Origin: Takifugu bimaculatus
Lineage: Eukaryota > Chordata > Actinopteri > Tetraodontiformes > Tetraodontidae
Assembly (NCBI GenBank): GCA_004026145.2
Contig: CP034975.1
Span: forward strand, 3,264,398 to 3,328,397
Direction of reading: 5' to 3'
Length of the DNA: 64,000 nt
The position numbers and the translations under genes were made by a program. The notes below the pieces were generated by a model. The model was given only the letters and a program-made list of their open reading frames with translations. It did no database searches and had not been told where the DNA came from. Position 1 is the stretch's first letter, and every line of letters starts with the position of its first letter. Positions 24,691 to 36,811 of this stretch are shown here, piece by piece.

Positions 24691-26215
24691 AGTGAGTGAT
24701 TTTCTTGGAAAAAAACTCTTAAATTAAGTTTAAGGGATTTTTTTAGTGTGACTTCTACATGACCCCTTCTGAATTTGCATATTACATCGCCGAGGACTGA
24801 ATATTAAGCATTTGGGCGAATTACTGTCTCTTCGTTGAAATTCCCTATGCAGCTTGGGGTAGAGAGCAAACGGGCGGGGAGGCATTTAAAACCCTTTTTG
24901 AAGATAATGTGATTTTTTCATTTGGCTGATAAGGACGTGTCATGGAACGTTTCATTATTTTGGACGCTAAGCATTTCTTTCCGTACTCTTCATAGCTCAA
25001 CCAAGAGGAACAAAAATTAATCCAGCATCGTATTATTGCTGGCTCAGATGAGGAAAGAGGGCGGGGGAGCGGGTGTTATGCGCTGTGATTACTGTCGGAT
25101 CGTCTTTGGGGATCTGCTCTGATTCTGATGATGCTGGCAGACGTCAAAACTCTCGGCTCGGCGGGGTAAGATGACACGTTTTCACGCCAGTGGTACAGGA
25201 CACGCTCATCCTTAGAGGAAGCTGCAGAGTTGTTTGAATTACCCACGCATCCCATAATGCATTCTGGCCAGGAATGGATGATTTCCTGTGATCTTAGCAT
25301 GCTGCGGGAAATGAGACAGATTGTTCTGGGTTTCTAGATGCACGTCTCAAAGCTCAGATGCTGACCACATGTTTGTTCCAAATCCTAACCTTCACCTTTC
25401 AGCGCAAAAACCCGCATTCTGAAATATACCGCTCTCTAAACCTTGAGAAGTGCCGTACAGGATGTGAAATTGGGTATCTGGTTTCAGATGATTGCTGCAG
25501 CCCATGCATATGCATTATATAAACATGAAAAAGCCAGATAGCTCTAAGGGAAACTATGATCTCTCAACACATTCTAATTAAAGATTCTCCTTTTTGGTCC
25601 AGCCAAAAAAATCCTGCATTCCACCTCTTGACAATCTTACTCTTAAACTGCTCTCCAGCCCACTGTATCTACTATGTTTCCATTCATCCACACACACACT
25701 GATGTTTCATTGTCTAATACAGGGGAGAGTTGAAACCTTATTCCCTTCTTTGTCCTTTTTTTGCGTGGGAATTTTTCTCCTTGGTGATAATCAGCGAGAG
25801 CGCCAGGCTTCTCCTTTGGGTTGCGGAAACCGGGTTCTGCTGGGCACAGATGAATGGTTCCCTATCCTTCTGCCCACCCCCATCTTTTTGTGAGTGGATG
25901 GAAACATGGAAATAGATTCATGAGCTTTCCCGTCCAATAGCTCGGGTGATGCTTTGCCAGTGGTTGGCTCCAAACAAGGACAGACAGACATGCCGTCACA
26001 CAAATCAGCGTCGGTGATGAGCAATGCGTGGAAGGTTGTGTATACTCCCAGGAATAATATTAGTGTGTGTAGCTAAAAGTGAAGTGTGGAACCACTGGGT
26101 GATTGATCTGGGGTCTCAGCTTATGTCTGTATTCATGATTGTATTTGAAACTCCATTAGATCTGCACTGGAGCTAAAGACAAACTGAATTTGGTTTTAAG
26201 GGGAGGGAAAGAGAA
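24691..26215. other. Unassigned non-coding DNA
   Basis: No gene or repeat recognised. The frames at 25594-25915 overlap in two registers and have no domain. Confidence 0.5.
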
Positions 26216-26536
26216 GGATGGCACGGTGCAGCGGTCAGAACAGCTGCTTCATACGAGCAGCCTCTTGGTTTGGTTCTGGCTCGCACAGTCGAGTTGGCAC
26301 TTTCTTGTGCCTGGTTTTCTCCAGGCACTCTGGCTTCCTCCCACAGTCCATAAAGCAGCACATTAGTTTGTTTGGACACCCTGACTTGTGCCTTGTATGA
26401 GCGTGTGAGTGAATGTTGTGTGTGTGTCCTATGACAGACTGTGACCTGATCAGGGTGTATCCCTGCCTTTCCCCTAGTTAATGCTAAAAAAGACTCCAGC
26501 AACCCCATGACCCTGATTATGAACCCGAATAAGTTA
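26216..26536 (+). mobile_element. tRNA-derived SINE, near full length, diverged
   Basis: The head has an A-box-like 'ggtgcagcggtcag' and a B-box-like 'ggtttggttctggc'. The body has 'ttctccaggcactctggct', 'tcctcccacagtcca' and 'gtgtgagtgaatgttgtgtg'. The tail has 'ctatgacagactgtgacctg', 'tcagggtgtatccctgcctt' and 'actccagcaaccccatgacc'. These blocks, in this order, are the hallmark of an abundant teleost SINE. Divergence from the remembered consensus suggests an old copy. A target-site duplication was not resolved by eye. Confidence 0.8.
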
Positions 26537-27679
26537 ACACAGAAACAGTGAAGTGAGAGACTTATTTGCTCAGATACAACCTAGATTTTGTGCAAGCAAA
26601 GCCAAGCTAAAATCTATTATAATACTTCTTCTATATGATGTGCAAACAGTGTTGGCATAAGCTAGGCTTATTACTTATAGCAAAACCTCAGCGCACTCAG
26701 AGCTTTGGTAATTTTCATACTTGGAACTAACTGCAGCAGAGTTTGTCCAATTTGCTCTCAGTTGGGGAGACCAAGCTTTGAGAAACTTTGTCTATTCAGC
26801 ACTTTTAGCTCATTGTTGTATGTTTTGCATTAAATATCTTTCTGTCTGTACTATTTTCCTATCCTTGTCTGTCTGATAAAGGTCTCTCTTGTGAATGGAC
26901 CAATGAGATCACCTGCTTAAATAAAGGTCAAATACAAAGAAAACAAGCTGACTAATATATGTTGATTCCCAGCTGATCACATGGATGAGTTCTTGGCTGT
27001 TTTCTGTCTGTTTTCCATGGGATCCAGTCTGATTGCTTCCAAATAAGGTTCACGCTTGAATTTGAGAGAAATATGACTTTTGAAAGATCCTAAAATCAGA
27101 TATGTGTTTATATATTACAGCAATATTTATCTAGCAGTAAAAAAAAAAATGTAAAAAAAATCCGGCCCAGACTCCTCAGCAGATCCACAAATGAACAACA
27201 GTTTGCATTGGACCAGTAATTCATGAGAGTGTGCACATCACAGACAGAAATCGCTGTACACAGGTCAACAAACCCCAACAAAACTCATGAAGCATTAAGA
27301 TACCTGGTAAACACAACAAAACATGGGTCAAAAACTAAACATAAACACAACTAAACTATCTATAGACAGAATTACAGAAACTTTGACCCATCTCAGGATA
27401 AAATTGTACTTATTTTTCCCAATTTATAAACAATTCTGGCCACGTTTTATTTAATTCTGTAATCATTCACCTGTTAACTGCTCATTTTATTCACAGGGTA
27501 TATTGGATCCAATCCCGGTGATCCATTACAGTGTGTAAAAAACATTCGCTCACATGCACTTGGGACAATTCTGTTTCCACTTTAATTTGCATGCTGTTAG
27601 TATTGTACTTGTAGTGTTAACGAGTGGAAACGAGTTATAACAAGTCTATATTATTTCATTCTTAAATTTCCATAACATT
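26537..27679. other. Unassigned non-coding DNA
   Basis: AT-rich, with hardly any open frames. No gene or repeat recognised. Confidence 0.55.
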
Positions 27680-28140
27680 TTTGTCCAGGTGTCTTTCCTT
27701 TAAAGGCGGATGTCATAAATAACTGCAGGAGCCAGCTACACATAGACGTGACTTGTGTTTGAGCCATGCTTTAGCATCAACTCCTAATAAGACTGAGACA
27801 CCCGCTCAAACTCGCTAATGGCTGTGCTGCCTCATCTCCCCTAAATAAAATCTTTGAAAATTGACATGGCTGAACAAAAGACACCAGAAAGCAGGGCCTA
27901 TCTTGCTAATTTTCCTCCTCAATAGCAGCACCATTGGGCAATCAGAATCGAATAGCTGCTATCTATCAGCCTCTTGAGCATGTTGGCAGGATTAGCCTTT
28001 CCACGATCTTTGGGCCGTACATTCAGACCAAAGTACACACTCGCAAACTCATCCAGCATGTTCCCCAAGATCACTAATTATCCTAAAGCTGTTCTAAATA
28101 TTTAGATAACATCGGGTTGGAAATTACTGCATCACAAGTT
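27680..28140. promoter_or_regulatory. Candidate conserved non-coding (enhancer-like) stretch
   Basis: Compact, non-repetitive sequence with several core words: 'ctttaaaggcgg', 'cgctaatggctg', 'cttgctaattttcc', 'ccattgggcaatcag' and 'cactaattatcc'. TAAT cores recur on both strands. Evidence is compositional only. Confidence 0.22.
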
Positions 28141-28800
28141 AATACCTAACAAATGTGTGCAGGAGCTTGTCACGAGGGGCGCTCGTTAAATGTCCCGGTG
28201 AGCTGAAATCGATGTGGTTGTTGGAGTCCTGTCCAAACAGTGGGATATGAGGCAAACAGTGACCTCTCCCAGGCAGATCATTCCTACCACATGGAGCATG
28301 TTTGCACAGACCTGCCATGACTTCAACCCAGGAATGCATGTCTGATTCCTCCACATCTCCACATCCTCTCCTGCATCTTTAAAAAGCGGCACCAAAACCA
28401 AATAACAAGAAACAGATCTGAAATCCCAGCGATGATCCAGGTAACATCTGGTCTCCTTAATAGCGCTATTTTGACTTCCTTAATCGACAGTGTTGAACAA
28501 ATAGTGATGAATGGCTCCATTTCCAAGATGATCAGCGTGTTGGTTTATTTTTCTGGCGCTCCAATGCCAGGGACAGACTCTTCTTCCATCTATTTGCTTA
28601 TCTTGAGCACAATTGCATTAGGTTTAAAATGAAGAATTCAACTGTTGCATGTATATGTAATGACGTAATTATGGACATAAATCCTGTGTAACATGCCCCA
28701 AAACCTCAATATCTGTTGGGGAATTGTGAGCACTAATTCCTATAGTAATGGAATAACTATAAAATTATAATTTGTAAACTAATTTATGTAAAAACTAACC
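28141..28800. other. Unassigned non-coding DNA
   Basis: Overlapping short frames on both strands at 28139-28632, none with a domain. Nothing else recognised. Confidence 0.5.
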
Positions 28801-29045
28801 ATGGTTATCCCCTCTTACTCTTCCTGTGAGTGGTGGGTCTACCGGAGGGTGGATGTGCCAGGCACCAACGGATATTTACCAATGGCCTCATACTGGTCCA
28901 GGCCCGGGGAAGGTGTTCATTGGTGCCCCTGGGGGCCCTGCACAGGCTACACTGGTGCTGGATTATGTTTTTCATTGAGGTCATGAACCACACTGCCTTA
29001 CCGCACCATGACCCCAGAAAACGTGACAGGGGCATTCAAACTATT
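28801..29045 (+). mobile_element. Possible remnant of a teleost interspersed repeat
   Basis: 'ctcttactcttcctgtgagt' followed by 'ggtgggtctaccggagggtgg' (broken here as 'ggtgggtctac' and 'cggagggtgg') and 'ccaggcccgggga' recalls a repeat I associate with fish non-LTR elements. The block is GC-rich inside AT-rich flanks, which fits an insertion. The resemblance is loose and the family unknown. Confidence 0.3.
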
Positions 29046-29682
29046 TCGCCACGATGGAATTGAGAGTTTTATGTTGTTTTTTCATACTTTAGATTCATAA
29101 TTTGTTGTGACATTTTGAATAGAAACCTTGTCATCCTGAAAGTAAGCTCTATATAAATCATAGCTCTGGTAATTAAAATGCTCATAATAAGAGAATTTAG
29201 CAAGCTTTTTTTTTTTTTTCACAATATGATAGAGCGCCAATACTCTCTTTGACCAATTTATAGTGTAAACATATTGAAATAGTCTCTTATGAAAGCTCAC
29301 CTAAATTAAACATTTTTGACCAACTGCTAACAACATTTTATATCCTTTTTCATATGGTTTACTTTGTGCTGGCTTAACACAACCATCGCTAATCAAGGCA
29401 CTTTCATGGGAAAGCAGTGGAGGTCAGGGAATCTAACTTACCTTGAAATGCTTAAATAGAGACCTCCTGTCGCCATGGTATCAGTGTCTCCCAACTTTAT
29501 CCTCATGGAATGTCTCTATTTATTGTGTATGAAGGACAGGCAATGACTATTAATGTTGCAGATTAAAGACTTTATGAAGAAACTGTGCCACAGTTTCTGT
29601 TTGCAGGACTTACTGCCCACTTCTTTTATACGTTATACACAACGTATGTCAAATTCTTTTTAACTTACTCCAGCGAACATAG
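29046..29682. other. Unassigned AT-rich DNA
   Basis: No gene or repeat recognised apart from a T run near 29207-29219. Confidence 0.5.
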
Positions 29683-29701
29683 CCCCCCCCCCCCCCCCCC
29701 C
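29683..29701 (+). repeat. Poly-C run, 19 bases
   Basis: Nineteen consecutive C. The length is likely uncertain in the assembly. Confidence 0.9.
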
Positions 29702-29832
29702 ACTCACAGGGTTGACAGAGTTTGCTCTCAGAAGTCAGTTCAGTTCAGTAATCTTTCACGATTGGTTATGGATCACAGAGGTCAGTCCCCTGGTCTCTGT
29801 GACAGCAGTTGCTGAAAAGTATCGCCGTGCTT

Positions 29833-29876
29833 CTGCCCCCCATATTTGATTACCTGAGTGTTTATATGGGGGGCAG
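29833..29876. other. Perfect 13-bp inverted repeat with 18-base spacer
   Basis: 'ctgccccccatat' at 29833-29845 is the exact reverse complement of 'atatggggggcag' at 29864-29876. It could be a hairpin in RNA, a cruciform, or the collapsed ends of a small element. It is not followed by a T run. Confidence 0.8.
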
Positions 29877-31086
29877 ACTCCCCATAAATCAGCGCCTAAG
29901 GGCAAAATAAGGGGAGATATTTACTCAATGTGTTTTGTGACGTTTTGTGATTGTAATAGAAACTGGAAGATTTGGAGGGTTCAAAAATCTGTGGCCAAAC
30001 CCACGACTGGTGGAAAATAATGAATAAAAACCCCGCTATGGACACAAGTTAAGTGACTCATAAAATTAGAGTTTGGGCCACAAACAGAGTAGAGAGATTT
30101 TAGAAAAGGCTACATGTTGTCATGACCCCCCTGACTCTGAATGACAAATGGTGGGGGTTAAATGAAGACACAAGGTATGAGGAATCACCGAAAACATAGG
30201 AAAATATCAGGACGCTGTTGTGTTAGTGACCTTCCTTTGTGTCATTTTGATTCATCACTACTCATCCATCTGTTGATTAAAGACATTTTGATTTACAGTG
30301 ATCCCCCCAAAACCCGGCATCTCTTATTATTAATTCCAGGTGGACGTCCGTGAGCAGAAGTGGCGATAAATTAAAAGTGTTTTCCAGTTCGAAGTCCTCC
30401 ATGTGTGTTGTGCAGTGCACAGGCAGTAGAGGAATCTGAAGGTTTTAGACACATTCTTTGCTCCCCAGCTACAATCAGCATCTCACGACACCTGAACTCC
30501 TGCCGCTCGCGTGATGTATGCAGCCACGGTCGTGTCTCGGACCTTCTCGGTCCAGTCCGACACCGTTAAGACAGGGTCAAAACTATCACCTGATTATTGG
30601 ATCAATCTCTTGTTTTAACAAATGAGTGTTTCTAATCCTTTTCCCGCCACAACAAACACAATTTTTTATTATTCGGTTTCATCTGACACTTAATCTCGTT
30701 TATTAAACCTTTTATTAAGAGTTTATGTAAATTCCTCTGTATTAGCTCAAATTTATTCAGAATCATCAACCAGCTTATTTTATTTTCATTTCGTTTCTCC
30801 CACTCTCATTTAGGTTTACACATCATTTTATCCGAGATACAAGATTAAAGAGCAGATTAGCTATTCACTTGTTTGTCTTGTTTAATCAACTGTCAGTCAC
30901 CAAACTAAGTTGGTGTAAATGTCACGAGGTGACTGTTGACTCGATCGTTGACGAGGTAAGGACGCCTGTTGTCCTGTTGCCAGAGACGATCACTGGACAA
31001 ATCAAAGACACCTCTGCTGTCCTTTGAGATCTCTCAGTCCCAATGCGATCAATAATCCAATCTCAGTTTTCATGTGGACACACACA

Positions 31087-31088
<2 letters not shown>
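29877..31088. other. Unassigned non-coding DNA
   Basis: No gene or repeat recognised. AT-rich between 30640 and 30900. Confidence 0.5.

Positions 31089-31155
<67 letters not shown>
31089..31155 (+). repeat. (GT)n microsatellite
   Basis: About 33 GT units. A short (CA)n immediately upstream (near 31078-31086) makes a small inverted arrangement. Confidence 0.95.
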
Positions 31156-31156
<1 letters not shown>

Positions 31157-31474
31157 AACCCTATACTACAGATCGAGGTCGCCCAAAGGGGAAGTGCTCC
31201 TGTCTGACCTCCAGCAGGCATCATTTTCTTTTTCCATTCTGTCTTTGCTGTGTCGGTTCATCATGCGCACCACGTTTGGACCCCCAGATTTCCCCCCAGC
31301 TATCGTTTCTTCTCTTCACCTGTCTTCATGCATCAGCGTGTCCATCTGTCCATCACTCAGTCACAGGCTATAATAAATTGGTTTGCTCTCAGAAAGTCTG
31401 CCTTCACATTCAGTGCTGCTGATTACTGTCAGTGTATCTGTCATCTTTGGTGTATGTCATCATGATCGATGGAG

Positions 31475-31502
31475 TGTGTGCGTTTGTGTGTGCGTGTGTG
31501 CG
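31475..31502 (+). repeat. Imperfect (GT)n
   Basis: GT repeats with CG interruptions. Confidence 0.85.
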
Positions 31503-31557
31503 CTTAGTCTCTGGAGGAATAAAGGACTAGACATATTGTCTCTGAAGACATTGATTA

Positions 31558-31563
31558 CCCCCC

Positions 31564-31600
<37 letters not shown>
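31558..31600 (+). repeat. C-run plus (AC)n microsatellite
   Basis: Nine C followed by about 17 AC units. Confidence 0.95.
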
Positions 31601-31607
<7 letters not shown>

Positions 31608-33224
31608 TATATCATATCAGTGGCAGATAAATCGAAGCACGATGATCAAACACTGAACAAGGAAACGAGAGGAAATGACGGTCACCTCTGGAAGACCCAG
31701 GAATCTCGTGGCCTTTGTTGAGCGTGCGTAGTCGTGTGCAAGCAGCGGGTTTTACCGAGATCAAAGGTGCAACAAGACCATTGTGCAGGCAGCTATTATA
31801 ATATAGCTGCTGCACCTCAATGCCCCTGTCCAGCAGGGTGATGTAGACTGCATTAGGCAGCACACCTGCCTCTTGTATCAACACAAGGACAGTTTAATTC
31901 ATGCACCTCATCTAAATCAAAGGTCGCCATTCAGATGCAACAGTGGGAATTGACAGACTGCTTGTGTTGGATCTACAAACCTTAGGGATTTGAATTGCTG
32001 AATTAGTGTTGATGTGTGTGTGTGCGTGTGTGTGTGTGTGTGTCAATATAAATGAGGCAAATGTGCAGCCAGCATTGAGAAACCAGCCTAATTTATAGAC
32101 TCATTACCTTCCAATCTCCTCATGCCCTTCTCTCTGTGTGGTGTCAGCCTCCAGAGGGAAGCTTAGTGATTCCAGTTTGTGCTGAAGGATCACATCCCTG
32201 GAAACGAGACAATCGAGTGACCCTGCCTGCACCAGCTGGGCCAAGCGGAGATGAGAAAGCAGGTGGGATTTGGATTAGGCCTGAATGAAGAAGGTAAGAA
32301 AAAAGGTGTCAAGGAAAGGGATCATAAAGCCACAGTGACAAACACAGAGATTAAACATGTTACGAAATCTATCCAACTCCTTCATTATTTGAATTTGTAT
32401 GTCATTTAATGCATGCATTTTCATAAACTAAACACATAATTCTGCATGTACATACAAAAATCCCCCAACTTTTGACAGACAAGCAGGAGAGAAAGAGAAA
32501 AAAAGGAGATGAAAATAATAAAAATCCTTTAAAAGAGAGAAAGACTAAAAGAGCAGTATTTACACCCATGTTGCTCTGTTTGTATGTCTGTCCATCAGTA
32601 CTTGTTTGGGTTAATAGGTCACATCAGTGTAATTAAGGGCAGGATCGACTGTGTCATGTGATCAACAGGGTGTCTCTTGTCAAAGCTTTTTAGTCCTGAA
32701 AACAGCCCCATTCACACATTTCCCAGCAATCTCTCTGCCCTGTCAATGTAAGGCATCATGTGTAAATGAGACCCACGGCTGACATTTTCTGGGATGTGTG
32801 CACTGACAATGTTCCACATCAAGACCTACATTATTCCTGGGAATTTGCCGAGAATCGTAGCGAACTTGGCCACGTCTCTTTCCAGCCATTTCAAGTATAA
32901 ACAGATGTGTTCTGCCATAGAGTCGCATGTGTGAAGACTGAGAATCATCAACGGTGCTTGGATCGTATCCCTGGTAATTTACTGGAAACTACTGTATTTA
33001 CGAGGGCAAGAAAACAATACAAAACCAGAACAGGAACAAATTTATCACAAGCCAGGCAAGCGATGGCAGAACGAAGCGGCGCCAGTAGGTTACCTAGACA
33101 AATTATTTGCAAAATATTTGTTTAAATTTGAATGACAGCTTATAAATTATGAAATTATGCATATTGGGGTGTTTTTATCCTGCAGACCTTAAGTATACCT
33201 TGTTTTACCATGAATAGAAAGACT
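31601..33224. other. Unassigned non-coding DNA
   Basis: Includes an imperfect (GT)n at 32012-32043. No gene recognised. A 90-codon minus-strand frame at 31612-31884 has no domain. Confidence 0.5.
32012..32043 (+). repeat. (GT)n microsatellite
   Basis: About 15 GT units with one CG interruption. Confidence 0.9.
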
Positions 33225-33395
33225 TTCATTAGCATTGTGTTAGCTGGCCATGGCATGCTGTTTATTTTCCTCCCTCAATCACTCCGGGCCATTTAAATCT
33301 CATCAGCCTGCTCTTTTGTATTGCCTGGTTTTAATCAGCCCGTTGTGACCTCCAGCTTAAATCTTCCTGAAGGAATTATGCTGTAAGGCATATAT
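33225..33395. promoter_or_regulatory. Candidate conserved non-coding stretch
   Basis: Dense in regulatory-like words: 'cattagcattgtgtta', 'ggccatttaaatctc', 'gttttaatcagccc' and 'gaaggaattatgctg'. Non-repetitive and without a coding frame. Texture-based call. Confidence 0.22.
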
Positions 33396-33887
33396 TATTA
33401 GTGTTCCATATGTATTTTTAATCACATCACATAAAACAGGTCAAATGAAATCGAGTAACAGGACTCAGATGTAATGATTTTTGAAACGACAAAGTCTCTT
33501 CATTCAACTGCTAGAGTTTGAAAATGGTTGTATTTAAATCTCGTACAGCTTGTCTTAGTGAAACAAGACCAAGCCCGCCCCCCTACCCAATCATTTATTG
33601 TGTAAATGAGTCTTTATGTGTTCATTACTGTATGTGTTGTTGGGAGGCTGTAGACGAACCAGGGTGTCAGATGGTGCAGTCATTCATGCTGGGGAGTCCA
33701 GAGAATGAACAGCAGCTCAGTCCACAGTAGATCAATTCCATTTTCCAGACCTCAGAACATTTACAGGTTTTAGGAAGTACAGAAATCCAACCCACTGTTC
33801 TTAAATTTAAAAGCATTTGGCCTGGACATCACAGTTTTTAGTCCAGCTCACATGATATGATTAGGCAACAAAGGGCAAGCATCATGG
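33396..33887. other. Unassigned non-coding DNA
   Basis: A 70-codon frame at 33518-33730 has no domain. Nothing else recognised. Confidence 0.5.
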
Positions 33888-34050
33888 TGACCGCCACCAA
33901 GGAGGTTACACATCTGTCAGCAAATAAAGTGAAAAGTCATGAACAGATTTCAATAAAACTTTAAGGTCGCATTGATAATGGGACAAGGAGTAGACCCTTT
34001 TGGTGATGTTCCAGATTCTGGAGGGACACTTGATCTCCAAGGATCAAGGC
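33888..34050 (+). repeat. Degenerate interspersed repeat ('accaaggaggtta' type)
   Basis: Blocks in order: 'ccgccaccaaggaggtta', 'catgaacagatttcaataaa', 'gataatgggacaagga', 'tggtgatgttccagattctg' and 'tctccaaggatcaaggc'. They match a repeat seen widely in fish, in which 'ccaaggaggtta' is followed by 'ggacggattttcatgaaa', 'gggccaaggaagaa' and 'ggtgatccggatc'. Diverged and non-coding; class of parent element unknown. Confidence 0.5.
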
Positions 34051-34414
34051 AAAGGGAATTTGATCATAAAGTATCGTAGTATGTTATGAGACCATGTACC
34101 AATACAGCCTATATATTGCTATTATAAATATACTATTTTGAGGGACTCTTTATCATTCCTTGGAGGTCTCAGCTCACTGAGTTCTTTCTTGATACAAGCT
34201 GTAGACAGCAAGTAATAGTCTGATCTATTGCTCTAGTATTGTCAACAAATGGCTTTTTTGTATTTCAATACGTTTTTACACCACTTACACAACTGCCACA
34301 AGCTTAAACTGTCAGTTCAGAATAAAGTGCTGCTGTACCTTATGTGACTGTAAAACCAAACTGATGTAGTTGTCTGGGTGCAAATGCTCCTCCAGGAACT
34401 GAGCCATCCCATCT
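34051..34414. other. Unassigned non-coding DNA between two repeats
   Basis: No gene or repeat recognised. The 5' half of the minus-strand SINE may begin slightly earlier than annotated. Confidence 0.45.
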
Positions 34415-34680
34415 GCCTTTGAACAGGGGAAAGGGTGCACCCTGGACATGTTGCCAGCTCTTCCAAGGGTCAACATATAGAAACAAACAACCATAAACTC
34501 TTACATTCACACCTAAGGTCAGCCAAGAGCCACCAATTCACCTTTTCCCCACATGCATGTCTTGGATTGTGGTAGGAAGCCGGAGTTCCTGGAGAGAGCC
34601 CAAACGGACACAGGGAGGACATTACAGAATGAAAAGCTCCTGGTCCCCAGGAGATTTGAAGAGTGAACCATGCTGCCTTA
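34415..34680 (-). mobile_element. tRNA-derived SINE, minus strand, diverged
   Basis: Read on the plus strand, the SINE appears reversed: 'aagggtgcaccctggacatg' (tail), 'cattcacacctaaggtcag' and 'gagccaccaattcacc', 'cacatgcatgtcttgga' and 'gtaggaagccggagttcctg' (core), 'gagagagcccaaacggacac', then head-like 'ctggtccccaggagatttg'. Same family as the copy at 26216-26536 and in the opposite orientation. Confidence 0.75.
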
Positions 34681-34884
34681 GTCAGAAATAGACATTAAAT
34701 AAATTCATAATACATCTGAAGAGTTTTGATGTGAAAGATATGGAAGAGAACTTTAACCATTTAGAAAAAAGCACTGCAACGTCATCCTTTACAGACACAG
34801 TCTAGAGTTGATCCTATTAATCAAACTATTGTGCACGTTTTGTATTTTTGAGTATCCGTAGGAAACTCCTGCAGTGAGAAGGAA

Positions 34885-34962
34885 TGAATCCAAACTCCAC
34901 ACGTGAAGGCCTGAGCTGGAATTGAACCGAGAAATTCCTCATAATGAGACGAATGCTAGATG
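34885..34962 (-). mobile_element. SINE head fragment, minus strand
   Basis: 'ccaaactccacacgtgaagg', 'cctgagctggaattgaaccg' and 'ataatgagacgaatgcta' match the reversed tRNA-related head of the same SINE family (body-head junction, B box, A box). It lies about 200 bases beyond the previous piece. It is either part of that copy, split by an insertion, or a separate truncated copy. Confidence 0.55.
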
Positions 34963-35443
34963 CTCATCATTTGTCCTCATGTCCCTCGATGCAAGTTTGG
35001 GGTGTAGTGACAGAAAGTAGTAAGACAAGAACTTAAGTGGTTCTTAGTGGAGTTTTAGGTGTCAGTCTGCCTTCTTTGAGAACAACTGCTGCTTGCGGCC
35101 ATCGTGACAGATCTTTTCATGCAGACTAGAGCACTAGAACATTCTCAATTATTTAATGTGAACTGAAAGCTGCATATCCTTTTGTTGCATATGCTGCTTG
35201 TTGTTTGGGGTGAATGTGGCATTACTCCTCTCAGCCGAGCCTCTTCTCAAATGATTAGAAAGATGACGGGCTGTCTTTGTTCTTCCTTTGATGGAAACAA
35301 AACTGTACCTGACTGCTTGATTATCTTTCAGCGCCATGGTACAGTTTGTCCTGTCAAAGTAAAACTAAAAGATGCAAAAACTTTGTAATGTAGAATAATC
35401 ACCCCAAAGTCTTTTGAATAGAGCTGGGGCCCTGCGAGTGTTG
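34963..35443. other. Unassigned non-coding DNA before the duplication
   Basis: No gene recognised. 35160-35380 is compact and non-repetitive. It has no counterpart in the second copy because that copy starts at the assembly gap. Confidence 0.5.
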
Positions 35444-36645
35444 TTAGAGTATAACATGCATTTACATTTACTCTCCCTCATGCCAGTGACTTGGACTAAT
35501 TGTGGCTGCTTGTCTTGCCCACCCACGATTTAGCAGGGCTGTGAACTGGGTGGCTGCAAATCCCTCAAACCGGAGGCCTAATGGAGTGATGGATAGTTTG
35601 CACCTGTCAGTGTGACATTTGTAGTGGTCCCATCCTTTGTAAGAATGAGTAAGGGGAGGTATAAATGGAGAAAGGGCAGGCAAAAAGAAACATGTTTCCC
35701 TTTAGGTTCTCTGTCTCCATCTACTTGTGTGCAGTTTTAGGACCAAGGCAAGGGCAAAGCAGACAGGATTCACTTTGAAAAATGAAAAATAGATGCAAAT
35801 TGCCGGCAGCGGTTGTGTGCTTCCAGTGTAAATCTTTTTGTTTTAGGTGAAAGTGGATTCCATTCATTACATCCCCACACACGGCTCAGCTCAGTGTCCT
35901 CATTTATGCTCGCGGCACCAGATGCATCATTAGATTGAATAACGGTGCAGTTTTTTGTATTTTTTTTTCATTTTCTGTCAGTTGTCGCGCTTTTTAACGC
36001 TAGGTAAGCAATTTTCCTTGTGGAAAACATTTATTGAAATAACTCATGCATAAGTAATGCCTGATTTGAAATGCAGGAGAGTTTGCTATAAAATTAGTTG
36101 CGATTCTGTAATGTTAAATGTGTTTCTAGTGTTGCTGATGATTAAAAAAAATCCCCCTTCTTCTTCGTCAACCTCTACACTACATGGGTAATCTCCCACA
36201 AAGACAAGCTTCATTAGTGAAGCATCTTTTTTAATTAAATCTATCCTTACTCTTCACCTTTGTTCATTTTCATTGGATCACTCACACACTAACACATTAG
36301 TAACATGTATATTGTAGACCAAAGACAAAAATAAACACACCATTTCCATTATTTCATCAAAATAGCGACCCTATAAGGAGTTGCACTGAGGTAGAGCTTC
36401 ATGGTTCACAGGGGAAAGTGGAAGGAAGAGGCAGGTTCTATAAATACTCTCAGGTGTAGATTGACTGAGAGAATATTAAGTTTCTCCTGTTGGATGGAGC
36501 AGCAAAGGATGGAAAACAACGTCTTTGTCCTTGTGGAAAGGTGCTTTTCTGCTTGTGTTGGCCAAACTGGAGAGAGTGAGAGACAGAAACACAGGATTGA
36601 GGACACACACAGAACACCACAGATTCAACTGCACAGCAGTGAAGG

Positions 36646-36675
36646 CAACAACAACAACAACAGCAGCAGCAGCAG
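36646..36675 (+). repeat. Compound (CAA)5(CAG)5 microsatellite, copy A
   Basis: Five CAA units followed by five CAG units; identical in copy B. It gives a short Asn/Ser or Ala/Val run in random frames. Confidence 0.9.
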
Positions 36676-36718
36676 CATCCATTTTACCATATCCAGTATA
36701 AATAGATGTTTATCTCAT

Positions 36719-36811
36719 GCTCCAATCCTCCGTTCCTTCCTCACCACATTCCCCATGCTTCTGAATAGTTGACCCCAGGCACTTGAACCTCTGTAACATT
36801 CCCACTTCCAC
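36719..36811 (-). mobile_element. RTE-like LINE reverse transcriptase scrap, copy A
   Basis: On the minus strand, one frame reads '...VEVGMLQRFKCLGSTIQKHGECGEE...'. The 'FKYLGSTIQxxGECGxE' motif is characteristic of the C-terminal part of RTE-clade reverse transcriptases in fish. About 31 codons are recognisable before a stop. The long overlapping minus-strand frame (36715-37347, 210 codons) is in a different register from this match. The remnant is dead and its edges are unclear. Confidence 0.55.

Noticed and set aside
26216..26300. tRNA gene at the SINE head
   Set aside because: A-box and B-box similarity is explained by the tRNA-derived SINE head. No cloverleaf is preserved.
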